NCBI GenBank assembly: GCA_963719485.1 | Contig: OY970387.1 | Coordinates: forward strand, 2,852,001-2,916,000 | Direction: 5' to 3' | Origin: Bog-473 sp963719485 | GTDB lineage: Bacteria; Actinomycetota; Acidimicrobiia; Acidimicrobiales; RAAP-2 | DNA: 64,000 nt | Shown here: in pieces, positions 10,710-19,816 of the stretch | How positions within the stretch are numbered: position 1 is the first letter of the stretch | How the letters are laid out: the number at the start of each line of letters is the position of its first letter | The notes under the pieces: model-generated | Seen by the model: only the letters and a program-made list of their open reading frames with translations | Told to the model about the DNA's origin: nothing | Database searches by the model: none | Position numbers and translations under genes: made by a program

Positions 10710-12520
10710 GGTGCCGGCTTCAGCAGCGAGCCCGCACGGCGGAACACCCTGAAGCCCCATCCGTCGAGTGCCACCAGACCTGCGGACGGCAGCGGTGCAT
10801 TGCGTTCCAGCAACTCCGTCCAACACGCGCCTTCTGTTCGGCTGGCCTCCGGGAGGTGGCCTGCCGCGGGGTCCGGAGACAGGTTGTAGAACACGACCAC
10901 GTCGACACCGTCATGGGTGAGGAGAAGGGTGACGACCCGGCCTTCGGCGTGCGCCCGGGCACATTCCCGAGTTGACCGGCGCAGAGCCGGTTCCGCCGCC
11001 CGCAACGAGAGCAACGAACGACAGAGCTCCCAGTGCTCGCGGTACCGCTCCTCGTGTCGCCGAGCCCGGTCGAGCCTGGCCCGCGCGAACGTCTCGGGAT
11101 CCCCCGGGTCGATCGGCCTCCCCTCGAGCGGCGCGTGCTCGGCAGCCCGCCCGCGCCGGACCGCTTCGAGGAGAGCCGGATCGGAGTGGTCGACGAAGTA
11201 GGGAAAGGGCGCGGTCTCCGCGTACTCCTCACCCATGAAGAGGAGGGGGACCCCGGGGGAGAGGAGGAGAAGGGCCGCAGCCAGCCGCAGCGGCTCCTCT
11301 GCCACCAGTGCGGAGAGCCTCGACCCGTCGGGTCGGTTCCCGATCTGGTCGTGGTTCTGGTCGAAGATCACGAATCGGCCGGGTTCGAGCCCGGCGGCCG
11401 GAGCACCGTGCCGTCTCCGCCGGAAGCTGGAGTACTGCCCCTGGTAGACGAAGCCCTGGGCCATGGCGCGGGCGACGTCGTCGACCGCGCCGTAGTCCGC
11501 GTAGTAGCCGGCGGTCTCGCCGGTCAATGCCGCGTGCACGGCATGATGAAAGTCGTCGTTCCACTGGGCGTCAAGCCCGAGGCCGCCGGCGCGGACAGGG
11601 GTCACGACGCGGGGATCGTTGTCCGCGCTCTCCGCGATCAGCCAGTGAGCCCGTCCCGTCCGCTCGGATGCGTCGGCGACGGCTTCGGTCAGCTGGACCA
11701 AGAAGGGACGGGCGGATCGGTCGATGAACTCGTGCACGGCATCGAGCCGAAGGCCGTCGACGTGGAACTCCTCGAGCCACTGGAGGGCATTCTCCACGAA
11801 GTAGTCGCGCACGGGGTCGGAGTCGGGTCCGTCGAGATTGACCGCTGGTCCCCATGGCGTGTGGTAGCGCTCGGTGAGGTAGGGGCCGTAGGCCGGCAGC
11901 ACGTTGCCCTCCGGGCCGAGGTGGTTGTAGACGACGTCCAGGACGACAGCCAGGTTCCGGCGATGGCATTCGTCCACCAGGGACTGCAGGCCCGAGGGCC
12001 CCCCGTACGTGTTCTGCACCGCGAAGGGAAACACGCCGTCGTAGCCCCAGTTCCGGCTGCCGGGGAACTGCGAGACCGGCATGATCTCAACTGCGGTGAC
12101 CCCGAGGTCCACGAGGTCGTCCAGCTCCGCGACGGCCGACGCGAACGTCCCGTCCTTGGTGAAGGTGGCGATGTGCAGCTCGTAGAGCACCATGTCGCGC
12201 CAGGGTGCCGGGTGGTAGTCCAGGTCGCGCCAGCGGTACCCGCCGAGGTCCACCACCTCCGAGGGGCCATGCACGCCTTCGGGCTGATACCGCGACGCCG
12301 GGTCGGCCAGCTCGCTGCCCCCGCCGTCCAGGAGGTAGTGGTAGCGCGTGCCCGGCCCGCAGGGGACGAGAGCGGTGTGGTAGCCGCGGCCCACCGGTTT
12401 CAGCCCCACCTGCTCGCCGGACCCGGGCAGGTGGATGTCGACGGACTCTGCGGTCGGAGCCCACACGGTGAACCTCGTTCCGGCCGCGCCGACGGGCACG
12501 GCACCCACCTGAAGGCTCAC
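10706..12520 (-). CDS. treZ: Maltooligosyltrehalose trehalohydrolase TreZ
   Basis: GH13 hydrolase of 604 residues that cuts maltooligosyl-trehalose, made by TreY, to free trehalose and a shorter maltodextrin. An N-terminal CBM48-like domain (FTVWAPTAESVDIHLPG) is followed by SRNWGYDGVFPFAVQNTYGG, DVVYNHLGPEGN, the nucleophile in VDGLRLDAVHEF, the acid in LIAESADNDPR, and QNHDQIGNRPDGSR. An ATG exists at 12541, but GTG 12520 makes the same 4-base GTGA overlap with the glgB stop that is seen at the other junctions, so I prefer it. Fifth gene of the operon. Confidence 0.96.
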
Positions 12521-14409
12521 TGCAGGCGCAGGTAGAGGCACGCCAGCGGCGGAACCGTCAAGGTCAGCGAGTGCTCCATTCCGTGGTTGGGCAGCGGGCG
12601 GGAGTGCACGCCGCCCAGGTTCCCGACCCCACTGCCCCCGTAGTCGAGCGCGTCGCTGTTGAGGACCTCGGTCCAGAACCCGTCGCGAGGGACGCCAGCG
12701 AGAACGTTGGTCCGGACGACCGGCGTGAAGTTGCAGACGACCAGGACCGGCTCACCCAGTCCGGAGAGCCTGATGAAGCTCAACAGCCCTGCGTCGGCGT
12801 CGTTGGGCTGCGTCCACAGGAACCCGCGCGGGTCGGCGTCGAGCTCGTGCAGCGCCGGCACGGTGCGGTGCAGTCGGTTGAGGTCCGAGACCAGCGTGAG
12901 TATCCCGTGGTGTGCCGGGAGACCCGCGAGGGACCAGTCCAGCTCGCCTTCGTGCTCCCACTCGCGCCACTGCGCGATCTCGGCGCCCATGAAGAGGAGC
13001 TTCTTGCCGGGTTGGGCGAACTGGTAGCAGTAAAGGAGGCGGAGGTTGGCGAACCGCTGCCAGTCGTCCCCGGGCATCTTGGTGAGGAGGGATCCCTTGC
13101 CGTGGACCACCTCGTCGTGGGACAGCGGGAGAGTGAAGTTCTCGCTGAAGGCGTAGACGCTGCGGAACGTGAGCTCGCCGTGGTGGAACCGACGGTGTAC
13201 AGGCTCCCGGGAGAGGTACTCGAGGGTGTCGTGCATCCAGCCCATGTCCCATTTGAGTCCGAAGCCGATGCCGCCCAGCTCCACCGGCTTCGACACCCCG
13301 GGGAACGCGGTCGACTCCTCGGCGAAGACCTGCACGTCAGGATGATCGAGGTAGATCCCCGTATTGAGCTGACGCAGGAAGGCGATCGCCTCGAGGTTCT
13401 CCCGGCCTCCGTCGGGGTTGGGCAGCCATTCGCCGGGTCGCCTCGAATAATCGAGGTAGAGCATCGACGCGACCGCGTCGACCCGCAGGCCATCGACGTG
13501 GTACGCCGAGAGCCAGTGCTCCGCTGAGGAAGCCAGGAAGCTCCGCACCTCGTGGCGGCCGTAGTTGAAGATGAGGCTCTTCCAGTCCGGGTGAAAGCCC
13601 AGCCGCGGATCGGCATGTTCGAACAGGTGGGTGCCGTCGAATTCCGCGAGGGCAAAGGCGTCGGACGGGAAGTGCGACGGGACCCAGTCGAAGATGACAC
13701 CGATGCCGGCGCGGTGGAGGCGGTCGATGAGCCCCATCATTTCCTGCGGGTCGCCGTAGCGGCGCGTCGGCGCGAAATAGCCCGTCGTCTGGTATCCCCA
13801 CGACCCGTAGAAGGGGTGCTCCATCAGGGGGAGGAACTCGACGTGCGTGAAGCCGCACCGCTGCACGTGCGCAATGAGGGGGTCTGCCATGGACGTGTAG
13901 CTGAGGTGGCGGCCTTCGTCCCGCCGCCAGCTGCCCGCATGGACCTCGTAGATCGACATGGGCGCGTCGAGCGCCATGTGCCGTCCTCGCGACGTCATCC
14001 ACTCCTTGTCGCCCCAGGTGTAGGAGAGGTCCCAGAGGACGGATCCGGTGCGCGGCGGCTGTTCCGTGCAATGCGCGACCGGATCGGCCTTCTCGAGCAC
14101 GTCACCCTGCCGGGTGGCGATGGCGAACTTGTAGACGTCACCGTGCTCGGCGGAGCGAACGACGCCTTCCCAGATGCCCGACTCCCCGAGGACGTCGAGC
14201 GGATCCGCGGCGGCGTCCCACCCGTTGAAGTCCCCGATGACACTGATCCCGGTGGCGTTCGGCGCCCAGACGGCGAACCGGGCGCCTCCGTCCGGGAGCA
14301 GATGGCCTCCGAGCCTGCCGGCCAGTCCCCGGTGGGTCCCCTCGTTGAACCAGTGGACGTCGTCGTCGGTGATGGCGCCGGCGACCGTCGATGACCGTGG
14401 GGGTGTCAC
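12517..14409 (-). CDS. glgB: 1,4-alpha-glucan branching enzyme GlgB
   Basis: GH13 branching enzyme of 630 residues that moves a segment of alpha-1,4-glucan to a 6-hydroxyl, creating alpha-1,6 branches in the polymer extended by GlgE. There is a single CBM48 domain (FAVWAPNATGISVIGDFNGW), then SWGYQTTGYFAPTRRYG, FDWVPSHF, the nucleophile in VDGLRVDAVASMLYLDY, the acid in FAEESTAF, and LPLSHDEVVHGKGSL. It is shorter than the roughly 730-residue form because it lacks the extra N-terminal domain of many actinobacterial and E. coli enzymes. The start is GTG 14409, with a GTGA overlap with the malQ stop. Fourth gene of the operon. Confidence 0.96.
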   Translation of the reverse strand: MTPPRSSTVAGAITDDDVHWFNEGTHRGLAGRLGGHLLPDGGARFAVWAPNATGISVIGDFNGWDAAADPLDVLGESGIWEGVVRSAEHGDVYKFAIATRQGDVLEKADPVAHCTEQPPRTGSVLWDLSYTWGDKEWMTSRGRHMALDAPMSIYEVHAGSWRRDEGRHLSYTSMADPLIAHVQRCGFTHVEFLPLMEHPFYGSWGYQTTGYFAPTRRYGDPQEMMGLIDRLHRAGIGVIFDWVPSHFPSDAFALAEFDGTHLFEHADPRLGFHPDWKSLIFNYGRHEVRSFLASSAEHWLSAYHVDGLRVDAVASMLYLDYSRRPGEWLPNPDGGRENLEAIAFLRQLNTGIYLDHPDVQVFAEESTAFPGVSKPVELGGIGFGLKWDMGWMHDTLEYLSREPVHRRFHHGELTFRSVYAFSENFTLPLSHDEVVHGKGSLLTKMPGDDWQRFANLRLLYCYQFAQPGKKLLFMGAEIAQWREWEHEGELDWSLAGLPAHHGILTLVSDLNRLHRTVPALHELDADPRGFLWTQPNDADAGLLSFIRLSGLGEPVLVVCNFTPVVRTNVLAGVPRDGFWTEVLNSDALDYGGSGVGNLGGVHSRPLPNHGMEHSLTLTVPPLACLYLRLQ

Positions 14410-16436
14410 GAAGCCTTCCTTTCGAGGCCGGCGAGTATGCCGGTGACGACGGAATCCTGGTCTATCTGCTCCAGCGTGTGCCCGGCACGGAGCCTCCAGT
14501 TGGCGTGGCCCGGTCCCGTCCCGGGGTGATTCTGGCGCCGGCGCTCGCCCCACAGTTCCTCGAGGTCGACGAGGAGGATCGCGGCGTCGCTGCGGGCCAG
14601 GTGGGTCAGGCAGCCCTGGAGCGCGACGGCGGTCACCTCGGCTTCGGTCGAACCCTGGGTCTGCACGCCGAGGGCCTTGAGGAGGTGCCTCCGCCAATCG
14701 ATGCGGACCAGCAGCTCCTCCGCAGACTCTTCGGGCGTCAAGACGCCGTTCCGCTCATCCTCGGCAATGTCGTCCCCCCAGAGGAGGGCGCCGAACCTGG
14801 GGAGATCGTGCGTGCCGAGCGCGGCGAGGCTGTCGGCCGGCGGTTCGGGAAGCGGCGTGTCCACCGTGGACTCGAATTGGAACACCCAGGTGCGCAGCAT
14901 GCCGTCCCGGGCCATCCGCTCTCGGACGCCGTCCGGGACGGTGCCGAGATCCTCGCCCACGACGACTGCGTTGGCGAGGTAGGCCTCCAGCGAGACCAGG
15001 GCGTGCATCTCGTCGGCCCGGTACGAGACGTAGGCGCCCTGGCCGCCGTAGCCCTCGGGGATCATGAAGAGGCGCTGCAGTCCCATCACGTGATCGATGC
15101 GCAGACAGTCGGCGTGGCGGAAGGCTCGGGCCAATGCGGCAGAGAAGAAGCGGTATCCGTCCTCGCGCATCCGCTCGGGATGGAGCGGGTGGAATCCCCA
15201 GTCCTGCCCTCCCGGGAAGAACCGGTCGGGCGGGGACCCGCCGTGCACGCCGGGCACGAACGAGACCGGCGACCACACCGGGTCGAAGCCCTGCGGATGC
15301 GAGCCGATCGGGAGGTCGGCGTAGCGCCCGATTGCACCGCCCGCGTCGTCGAGTTGCTCATGGGCCGCCCACTGGGCGTAGAAGTGGTACCGGACCAGGG
15401 CCGGATCGGGCTCGCCTTGCGGTCCCGAGCGCTCGAGGCCCGCCCGGAACCGCGCGTAGGCCACGAGCTCGGGGTGTCGACGACCGAAGTCCTCCAGCGC
15501 GCGCCGGCGGTCGGGGAGCCGGCACGCCGTCTGCGCCATCGGCTCGAGCACGCTGCGCTTCAAACGGGCGACCTCTTCGTATTCGACGAGAGGCGCACCG
15601 TGCACCGCCGCCATCCTGCGGCGGAAGTCGGGCGAGGCGACCGCGTCCCGTGCGGCGTCGGTCACGCCGAACTCGGGGAGCGACACCGGATCGACGAAGA
15701 CCTCGTTGTACGCCAGCCGGCTGACGGGGAGGTAGGGGCTCGGGTCCGCAGGCTCTTCGAGGAATGCGGGATAGAGCGGCAGGGTGCCGAGAAGTGTGCC
15801 CCCCCGGGACGACACCCACTCGCCCAGGCTGCGCAGGTCGGTGTAGCTCCCGATGCCCCAGTCCGACATCGTGCGCACCGCATGGAGAGGCACGAAGGCG
15901 CCCCACAGCCTCGAGGCTGGCGGGCAGTCGGGTGCGGCCACCAGAAGAGCGGCCTCGGGCGCTCCCGATCCCTCCAGCGTGACCTGATGGCGCCCCGGTG
16001 GCACGGGGCAGCCGGCGACGGCACGCAGGTCGAACTCGATCCTGACGTAGCGCTCACCTTCGACCTCCGGCGCCGGGAGCGAGCGAGTCAGCGCCTTGCT
16101 GAGCCGCTCTCGCGTCGTCGTCCCATCCTCGAGCTCGAGTCCGACCCACAGCTCCTCAGGCTCCGCGCCTCCGGGCAGAGTGGCCGTGACCGTGTCGTGC
16201 CGCCCGATGCGGTGGACGAGGACGGGCTGGAGCTGTCGGCGGGCGGCCGCGCGGCGTTGATCGCGCAGGAGGATCGCTGCGTCGCTGGTTCGGTCGAGCG
16301 GCACGCCGAGCGCCCGGAGCACCGCGACCACCACATCTTGGTCGGGGGTGCGGACACCGCCCGACGCGTCGGTATAGGAGGTGTGCACTCCGTGCAATTC
16401 GCACAGAGCGGCGACGCCCCCGTCGAGCCCCGTCAC
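14406..16436 (-). CDS. malQ: 4-alpha-glucanotransferase MalQ
   Basis: GH77 amylomaltase of 676 residues that transfers maltosyl and longer units between maltodextrins, rescuing chains too short for the other enzymes and releasing glucose. Motifs seen are WGIGSYTDLRSLGEW, the nucleophile in LRIDHVMGLQRLFMIPEG, the acid in VVGEDLGTVPDGVRE and LGTHDLPRFG. It has the long N-terminal region (about 150 residues, GVHTSYTDASG at its start) typical of actinobacterial MalQ. The start is GTG 16436, with a GTGA overlap with the treS stop. Third gene of the operon; together with glgX it links the polymer to the TreY/TreZ arm. Confidence 0.95.
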   Translation of the reverse strand: MTGLDGGVAALCELHGVHTSYTDASGGVRTPDQDVVVAVLRALGVPLDRTSDAAILLRDQRRAAARRQLQPVLVHRIGRHDTVTATLPGGAEPEELWVGLELEDGTTTRERLSKALTRSLPAPEVEGERYVRIEFDLRAVAGCPVPPGRHQVTLEGSGAPEAALLVAAPDCPPASRLWGAFVPLHAVRTMSDWGIGSYTDLRSLGEWVSSRGGTLLGTLPLYPAFLEEPADPSPYLPVSRLAYNEVFVDPVSLPEFGVTDAARDAVASPDFRRRMAAVHGAPLVEYEEVARLKRSVLEPMAQTACRLPDRRRALEDFGRRHPELVAYARFRAGLERSGPQGEPDPALVRYHFYAQWAAHEQLDDAGGAIGRYADLPIGSHPQGFDPVWSPVSFVPGVHGGSPPDRFFPGGQDWGFHPLHPERMREDGYRFFSAALARAFRHADCLRIDHVMGLQRLFMIPEGYGGQGAYVSYRADEMHALVSLEAYLANAVVVGEDLGTVPDGVRERMARDGMLRTWVFQFESTVDTPLPEPPADSLAALGTHDLPRFGALLWGDDIAEDERNGVLTPEESAEELLVRIDWRRHLLKALGVQTQGSTEAEVTAVALQGCLTHLARSDAAILLVDLEELWGERRRQNHPGTGPGHANWRLRAGHTLEQIDQDSVVTGILAGLERKAS

Positions 16437-19400
16437 TGCTCCGAGTCCAGGATGTCGAGGATGCCCTTGGCCGGGATGTCGACCCAGGTCGGACGGGTGT
16501 TGACCTCGTAGCTGAGTTCGTAGACGGCCTTCTCCAGCCGGAAGAAGTCGAGGAGCTGAGCGACATGAGCGCCATCTGATGGGAGGTACGGGCTTCGGCC
16601 CGCCACCTCGAGATACGAGTCGAGGAACCGCTCCGAGACCCAGCGGTGCCAGAACGCGATCCAGTCGTCGTATCGCTTGCCCAGACCCGACTCGACCGAC
16701 GAGCCGAACTCCAGATTGACCCGGAGAGCTGCGGCCTGCCCGGCGTAATGCAGCGAGCGAATCATGCCGGCCAGGTCGAACGGGGCCGGCCGCTTCAGGC
16801 GTCGCCAGCCCAGAGACCGTTTCGGCTCGCCCTCGAAATCGATGATGAAGAAGTCCTTCCCCGTCCACAGCACCTGCCCCAGATGGAAGTCACCGTGACA
16901 GCGGATCCGGAAGGACTCGACGGGAACAGCACTCAGCCTCCGCAGCCGTTCGATGATCTCCGGCTCGCGCTCCAGCACCTGCTGCACGAAGGGAGAGTTC
17001 AGGTCCTTCGAAACGACGTCCCGCAGCACCTGCCGGGTGAGGCTCCGAGCACCGTGGAACAGGGCCTGCCGGTCCAAGGCAGTGAGCGGTTCCGGAACGA
17101 AGTCCGGGCCCTGGCCCGCAGCCAAGGCAACGTGCATCTCGGCCGTCCGTTTCCCGAGGAGTGATGCCCACTCCATGTGCGGCCCGACGAGGGGGTGGGC
17201 CGGCGCCAGGTCCCAGGGGTCTCCCGTCACGACGCCGCGTGGCGGGAGGGTGAGCAGGTCGTCGTCGGAGGAGGAGCTGGCAAGCGCGTCCTCGAGCCCG
17301 TGCGCCAGGGCGTCGACGACATAGGTCCAGCCATCGCCTTCGTTCGGTACGAACTCCTCGAGCACCGCCAGGGTGGCCGGCACCGCCCCCACGCCGCGCC
17401 CGCGGTATTCGATGCTGCCTCCTACCCGCGGAGCGTGCGGGAACCGCGCTTGCTCGCTCAGGTATCGACCGAGCTCGACGCCCGGGTTGACGCCCTCTTC
17501 GAAGCGTCGGAGGAACTTCATGATGGCCTCGTCGCCCAGCAGCACCGAGGAATTGGACTGCTCCCCCGAGATCGGAGTCGTGGAGCAGTCCGAGCGCAGG
17601 CAGCCGTTGAAGTGGCGCAGGTTGGGAGAGGGGATCCCGATCATCTGCCCGTGGCGGCCCGAGAGGACCCTCCGCCGAGCCAGGACATCCGCCATCGCTG
17701 TGACGAACGCGTGCGAGTGCACAGCGTCGACGAGGACACCTTCGCCCGAGGCGGTGCGCAGATCTGCCACCACCGCATCGCCGTGCCACTTCACCATTTC
17801 CTCGGCGTCGGAGCCCTCCACGTAGGCCAATGGCACGACGTAGCGCTCGGGCGCGCCGAACTCGAGTTCGAGTTGCACGATCACGAGATGCGCCGCCGGT
17901 GGAGACCGGTCGGCATCAGGTCGGCTCGAGCCCGAAGATGAGGCCGGGACCGGCACGGTGTCGACGATGGTCGCGGATGTGATGGCGCGCGACTTCTGGC
18001 CGAACCACCGCCGCTCCAGCAGATAGGTGGGGAGCCACGTTTCGAAGCGCTGACGGCTGGGGGCCTCGAAGATCGTGTCCCATCGGCCGGGCGTCGAGAA
18101 GACCGGCCGCTCGCGTTGGAACTCATCGGGCTCGTACTCGAGTGAGAACCAGTAGAAGCCGTGCGGTCCGAGCGTGATGAAGTAGGGCAGCTCACCGATG
18201 GGGGGGAACTCCTGGTTGCCCGACAACTCGACGGGCACGGCACCGCGGAGCGAGGACAGATCGAGCTCCGCGCACTGCACGTGCCGCGAGAGGTTGAAGA
18301 CGCACAGGATGCGCTCGTCCTCGAAGTGACGGATGAACGCGAAGACCTTGCGGTTGTCCGGGAGGAGGATCTCCAACGTCCCACGCCCGAAGGCCTTGTA
18401 ACGCTGGCGGAGCGCGATGAGCCGCTTCATCCACCACAGCAGCGAATTGGGGTTCTGGGACTGCGCCTCGACGTTGATGGCCTGAGAGTGGTATTCCGGG
18501 TCGATGACGACAGGGAGGTACAGGCGCTGCGGGTTGGCGTCGGAGAACCCCGCGTTGCGGTCGCTGTTCCACTGCATCGGCGTACGGACCGAATTGCGGT
18601 CTCCGAGGTAGATGTTGTCGCCCACCCCGATTTCGTCGCCGTAGTAGATGATCGGAGTCCCCGGCATGGAGAAGAGCAGCCCGTTCATCATCTCAATGAG
18701 CTTGCGGTCGTTCCCCAGGAGGGGGGCGAGCCGCCGCCGGATGCCCACGTTGATGCGCGCCTGAGGATCTTGAGCGTAGGCCCGGTACATGTAATCGCGC
18801 TCCTCGTCGGTGACCATCTCGAGCGTGAGCTCGTCGTGATTGCGGAGGAAGAGCGCCCACTGGCAGTCGGGGGGCTTGGACGGGATCTCCGCCAGGATGT
18901 CGACGATGGGGAAGCGGTCCTCCTGTCGGGCCGCCATGAACATGCGCGGCATGAGCGGGAAGTGGAACGCCATGTGACACATGTCGCCCCGGCCCATGTA
19001 CTCCACGGCGTCCTCGGGCCACTGGTTGGCTTCCGCCAGGAGCATCCGGTCTTCAAAACGAGCGTCGACGTGCGCGCGCAGCTGGCGGAGGAAGTCGAAG
19101 GTCTCGGGGAGGTTCTCGCAGGTGGTCCCTTCCCGGGCATAGAGGTACGGCACTGCATCGAGCCGCAGTCCGTCGACCCCCATGGAGAGCCAGAAATCGA
19201 CCACGTCGAAAATGGACTGCCGCACCAGGGGGCTGTCGTAGTTCAAGCTGGGCTGATGGGAGTAGAAGCGGTGCCAGAAGTAGGCCCCGGCCACAGGGTC
19301 GAACGACCAATTGGAAGACTCGAAGTCCTTGAAGATCACCCGGGCGTCAGCGAACCGATCAGGCGTGTCACTCCAGACGTAGAAGTCCCGGTGGCTCGAC

Positions 19401-19816
19401 CCAGGACGCGCGTGACGCGCCCGTTGGAACCACGGGTGTTGGTCCGAGGTGTGGGCCAGGACGAGCTCGGTGATCACCCGCATCCCGCGCCGGTGCGCCT
19501 CGCGCAGGAAGAGGCGAAAGTCACGCAAGGTGCCGTAAGACGGATGGACCTGGCGGTAGTCGGAAATGTCGTACCCGTCGTCGCGCAGCGGTGACGGGTA
19601 GAAGGGGAGGAGCCACAACGCGGTCACGCCGAGACCCTGGAGGTAATCGAGCTTCTCCACGAGACCCTTGAAATCGCCGACCCCGTCGCCGTTGTCGTCG
19701 TGGAAGGCGCGGACGTGGAGCTCGTAGATGACGGCATCCTTGTACCAGGTCGAGTGGTCGTCGGGGCTGACCACATCGAACGAGCGCTGCTCGCGCAACA
19801 ACTGAGCGGTGGTCAT
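16433..19816 (-). CDS. treS: Trehalose synthase fused to maltokinase (TreS-Mak/Pep2)
   Basis: A 1127-residue bifunctional protein. Residues 1 to about 590 form the GH13 trehalose synthase, which interconverts trehalose and maltose (nucleophile Asp220 in GVDGLRLDAVPYLY, acid Glu262 in LLAEANQWPED, FLRNHDELTLEM). Residues from about 640 form the maltokinase Pep2, which phosphorylates maltose to maltose-1-phosphate with ATP: cap domain WLPTYLLERRWFGQKSR, then the catalytic RCHGDFHLGQVLW and metal-binding IIDFEGEP. The fusion channels trehalose to the GlgE substrate. The first conserved GH13 region reads ELVLAH where many family members have Asn before His. The start is ATG 19816, overlapping the glgE stop as ATGA. 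Confidence 0.96.
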   Translation of the reverse strand: MTTAQLLREQRSFDVVSPDDHSTWYKDAVIYELHVRAFHDDNGDGVGDFKGLVEKLDYLQGLGVTALWLLPFYPSPLRDDGYDISDYRQVHPSYGTLRDFRLFLREAHRRGMRVITELVLAHTSDQHPWFQRARHARPGSSHRDFYVWSDTPDRFADARVIFKDFESSNWSFDPVAGAYFWHRFYSHQPSLNYDSPLVRQSIFDVVDFWLSMGVDGLRLDAVPYLYAREGTTCENLPETFDFLRQLRAHVDARFEDRMLLAEANQWPEDAVEYMGRGDMCHMAFHFPLMPRMFMAARQEDRFPIVDILAEIPSKPPDCQWALFLRNHDELTLEMVTDEERDYMYRAYAQDPQARINVGIRRRLAPLLGNDRKLIEMMNGLLFSMPGTPIIYYGDEIGVGDNIYLGDRNSVRTPMQWNSDRNAGFSDANPQRLYLPVVIDPEYHSQAINVEAQSQNPNSLLWWMKRLIALRQRYKAFGRGTLEILLPDNRKVFAFIRHFEDERILCVFNLSRHVQCAELDLSSLRGAVPVELSGNQEFPPIGELPYFITLGPHGFYWFSLEYEPDEFQRERPVFSTPGRWDTIFEAPSRQRFETWLPTYLLERRWFGQKSRAITSATIVDTVPVPASSSGSSRPDADRSPPAAHLVIVQLELEFGAPERYVVPLAYVEGSDAEEMVKWHGDAVVADLRTASGEGVLVDAVHSHAFVTAMADVLARRRVLSGRHGQMIGIPSPNLRHFNGCLRSDCSTTPISGEQSNSSVLLGDEAIMKFLRRFEEGVNPGVELGRYLSEQARFPHAPRVGGSIEYRGRGVGAVPATLAVLEEFVPNEGDGWTYVVDALAHGLEDALASSSSDDDLLTLPPRGVVTGDPWDLAPAHPLVGPHMEWASLLGKRTAEMHVALAAGQGPDFVPEPLTALDRQALFHGARSLTRQVLRDVVSKDLNSPFVQQVLEREPEIIERLRRLSAVPVESFRIRCHGDFHLGQVLWTGKDFFIIDFEGEPKRSLGWRRLKRPAPFDLAGMIRSLHYAGQAAALRVNLEFGSSVESGLGKRYDDWIAFWHRWVSERFLDSYLEVAGRSPYLPSDGAHVAQLLDFFRLEKAVYELSYEVNTRPTWVDIPAKGILDILDSEQ

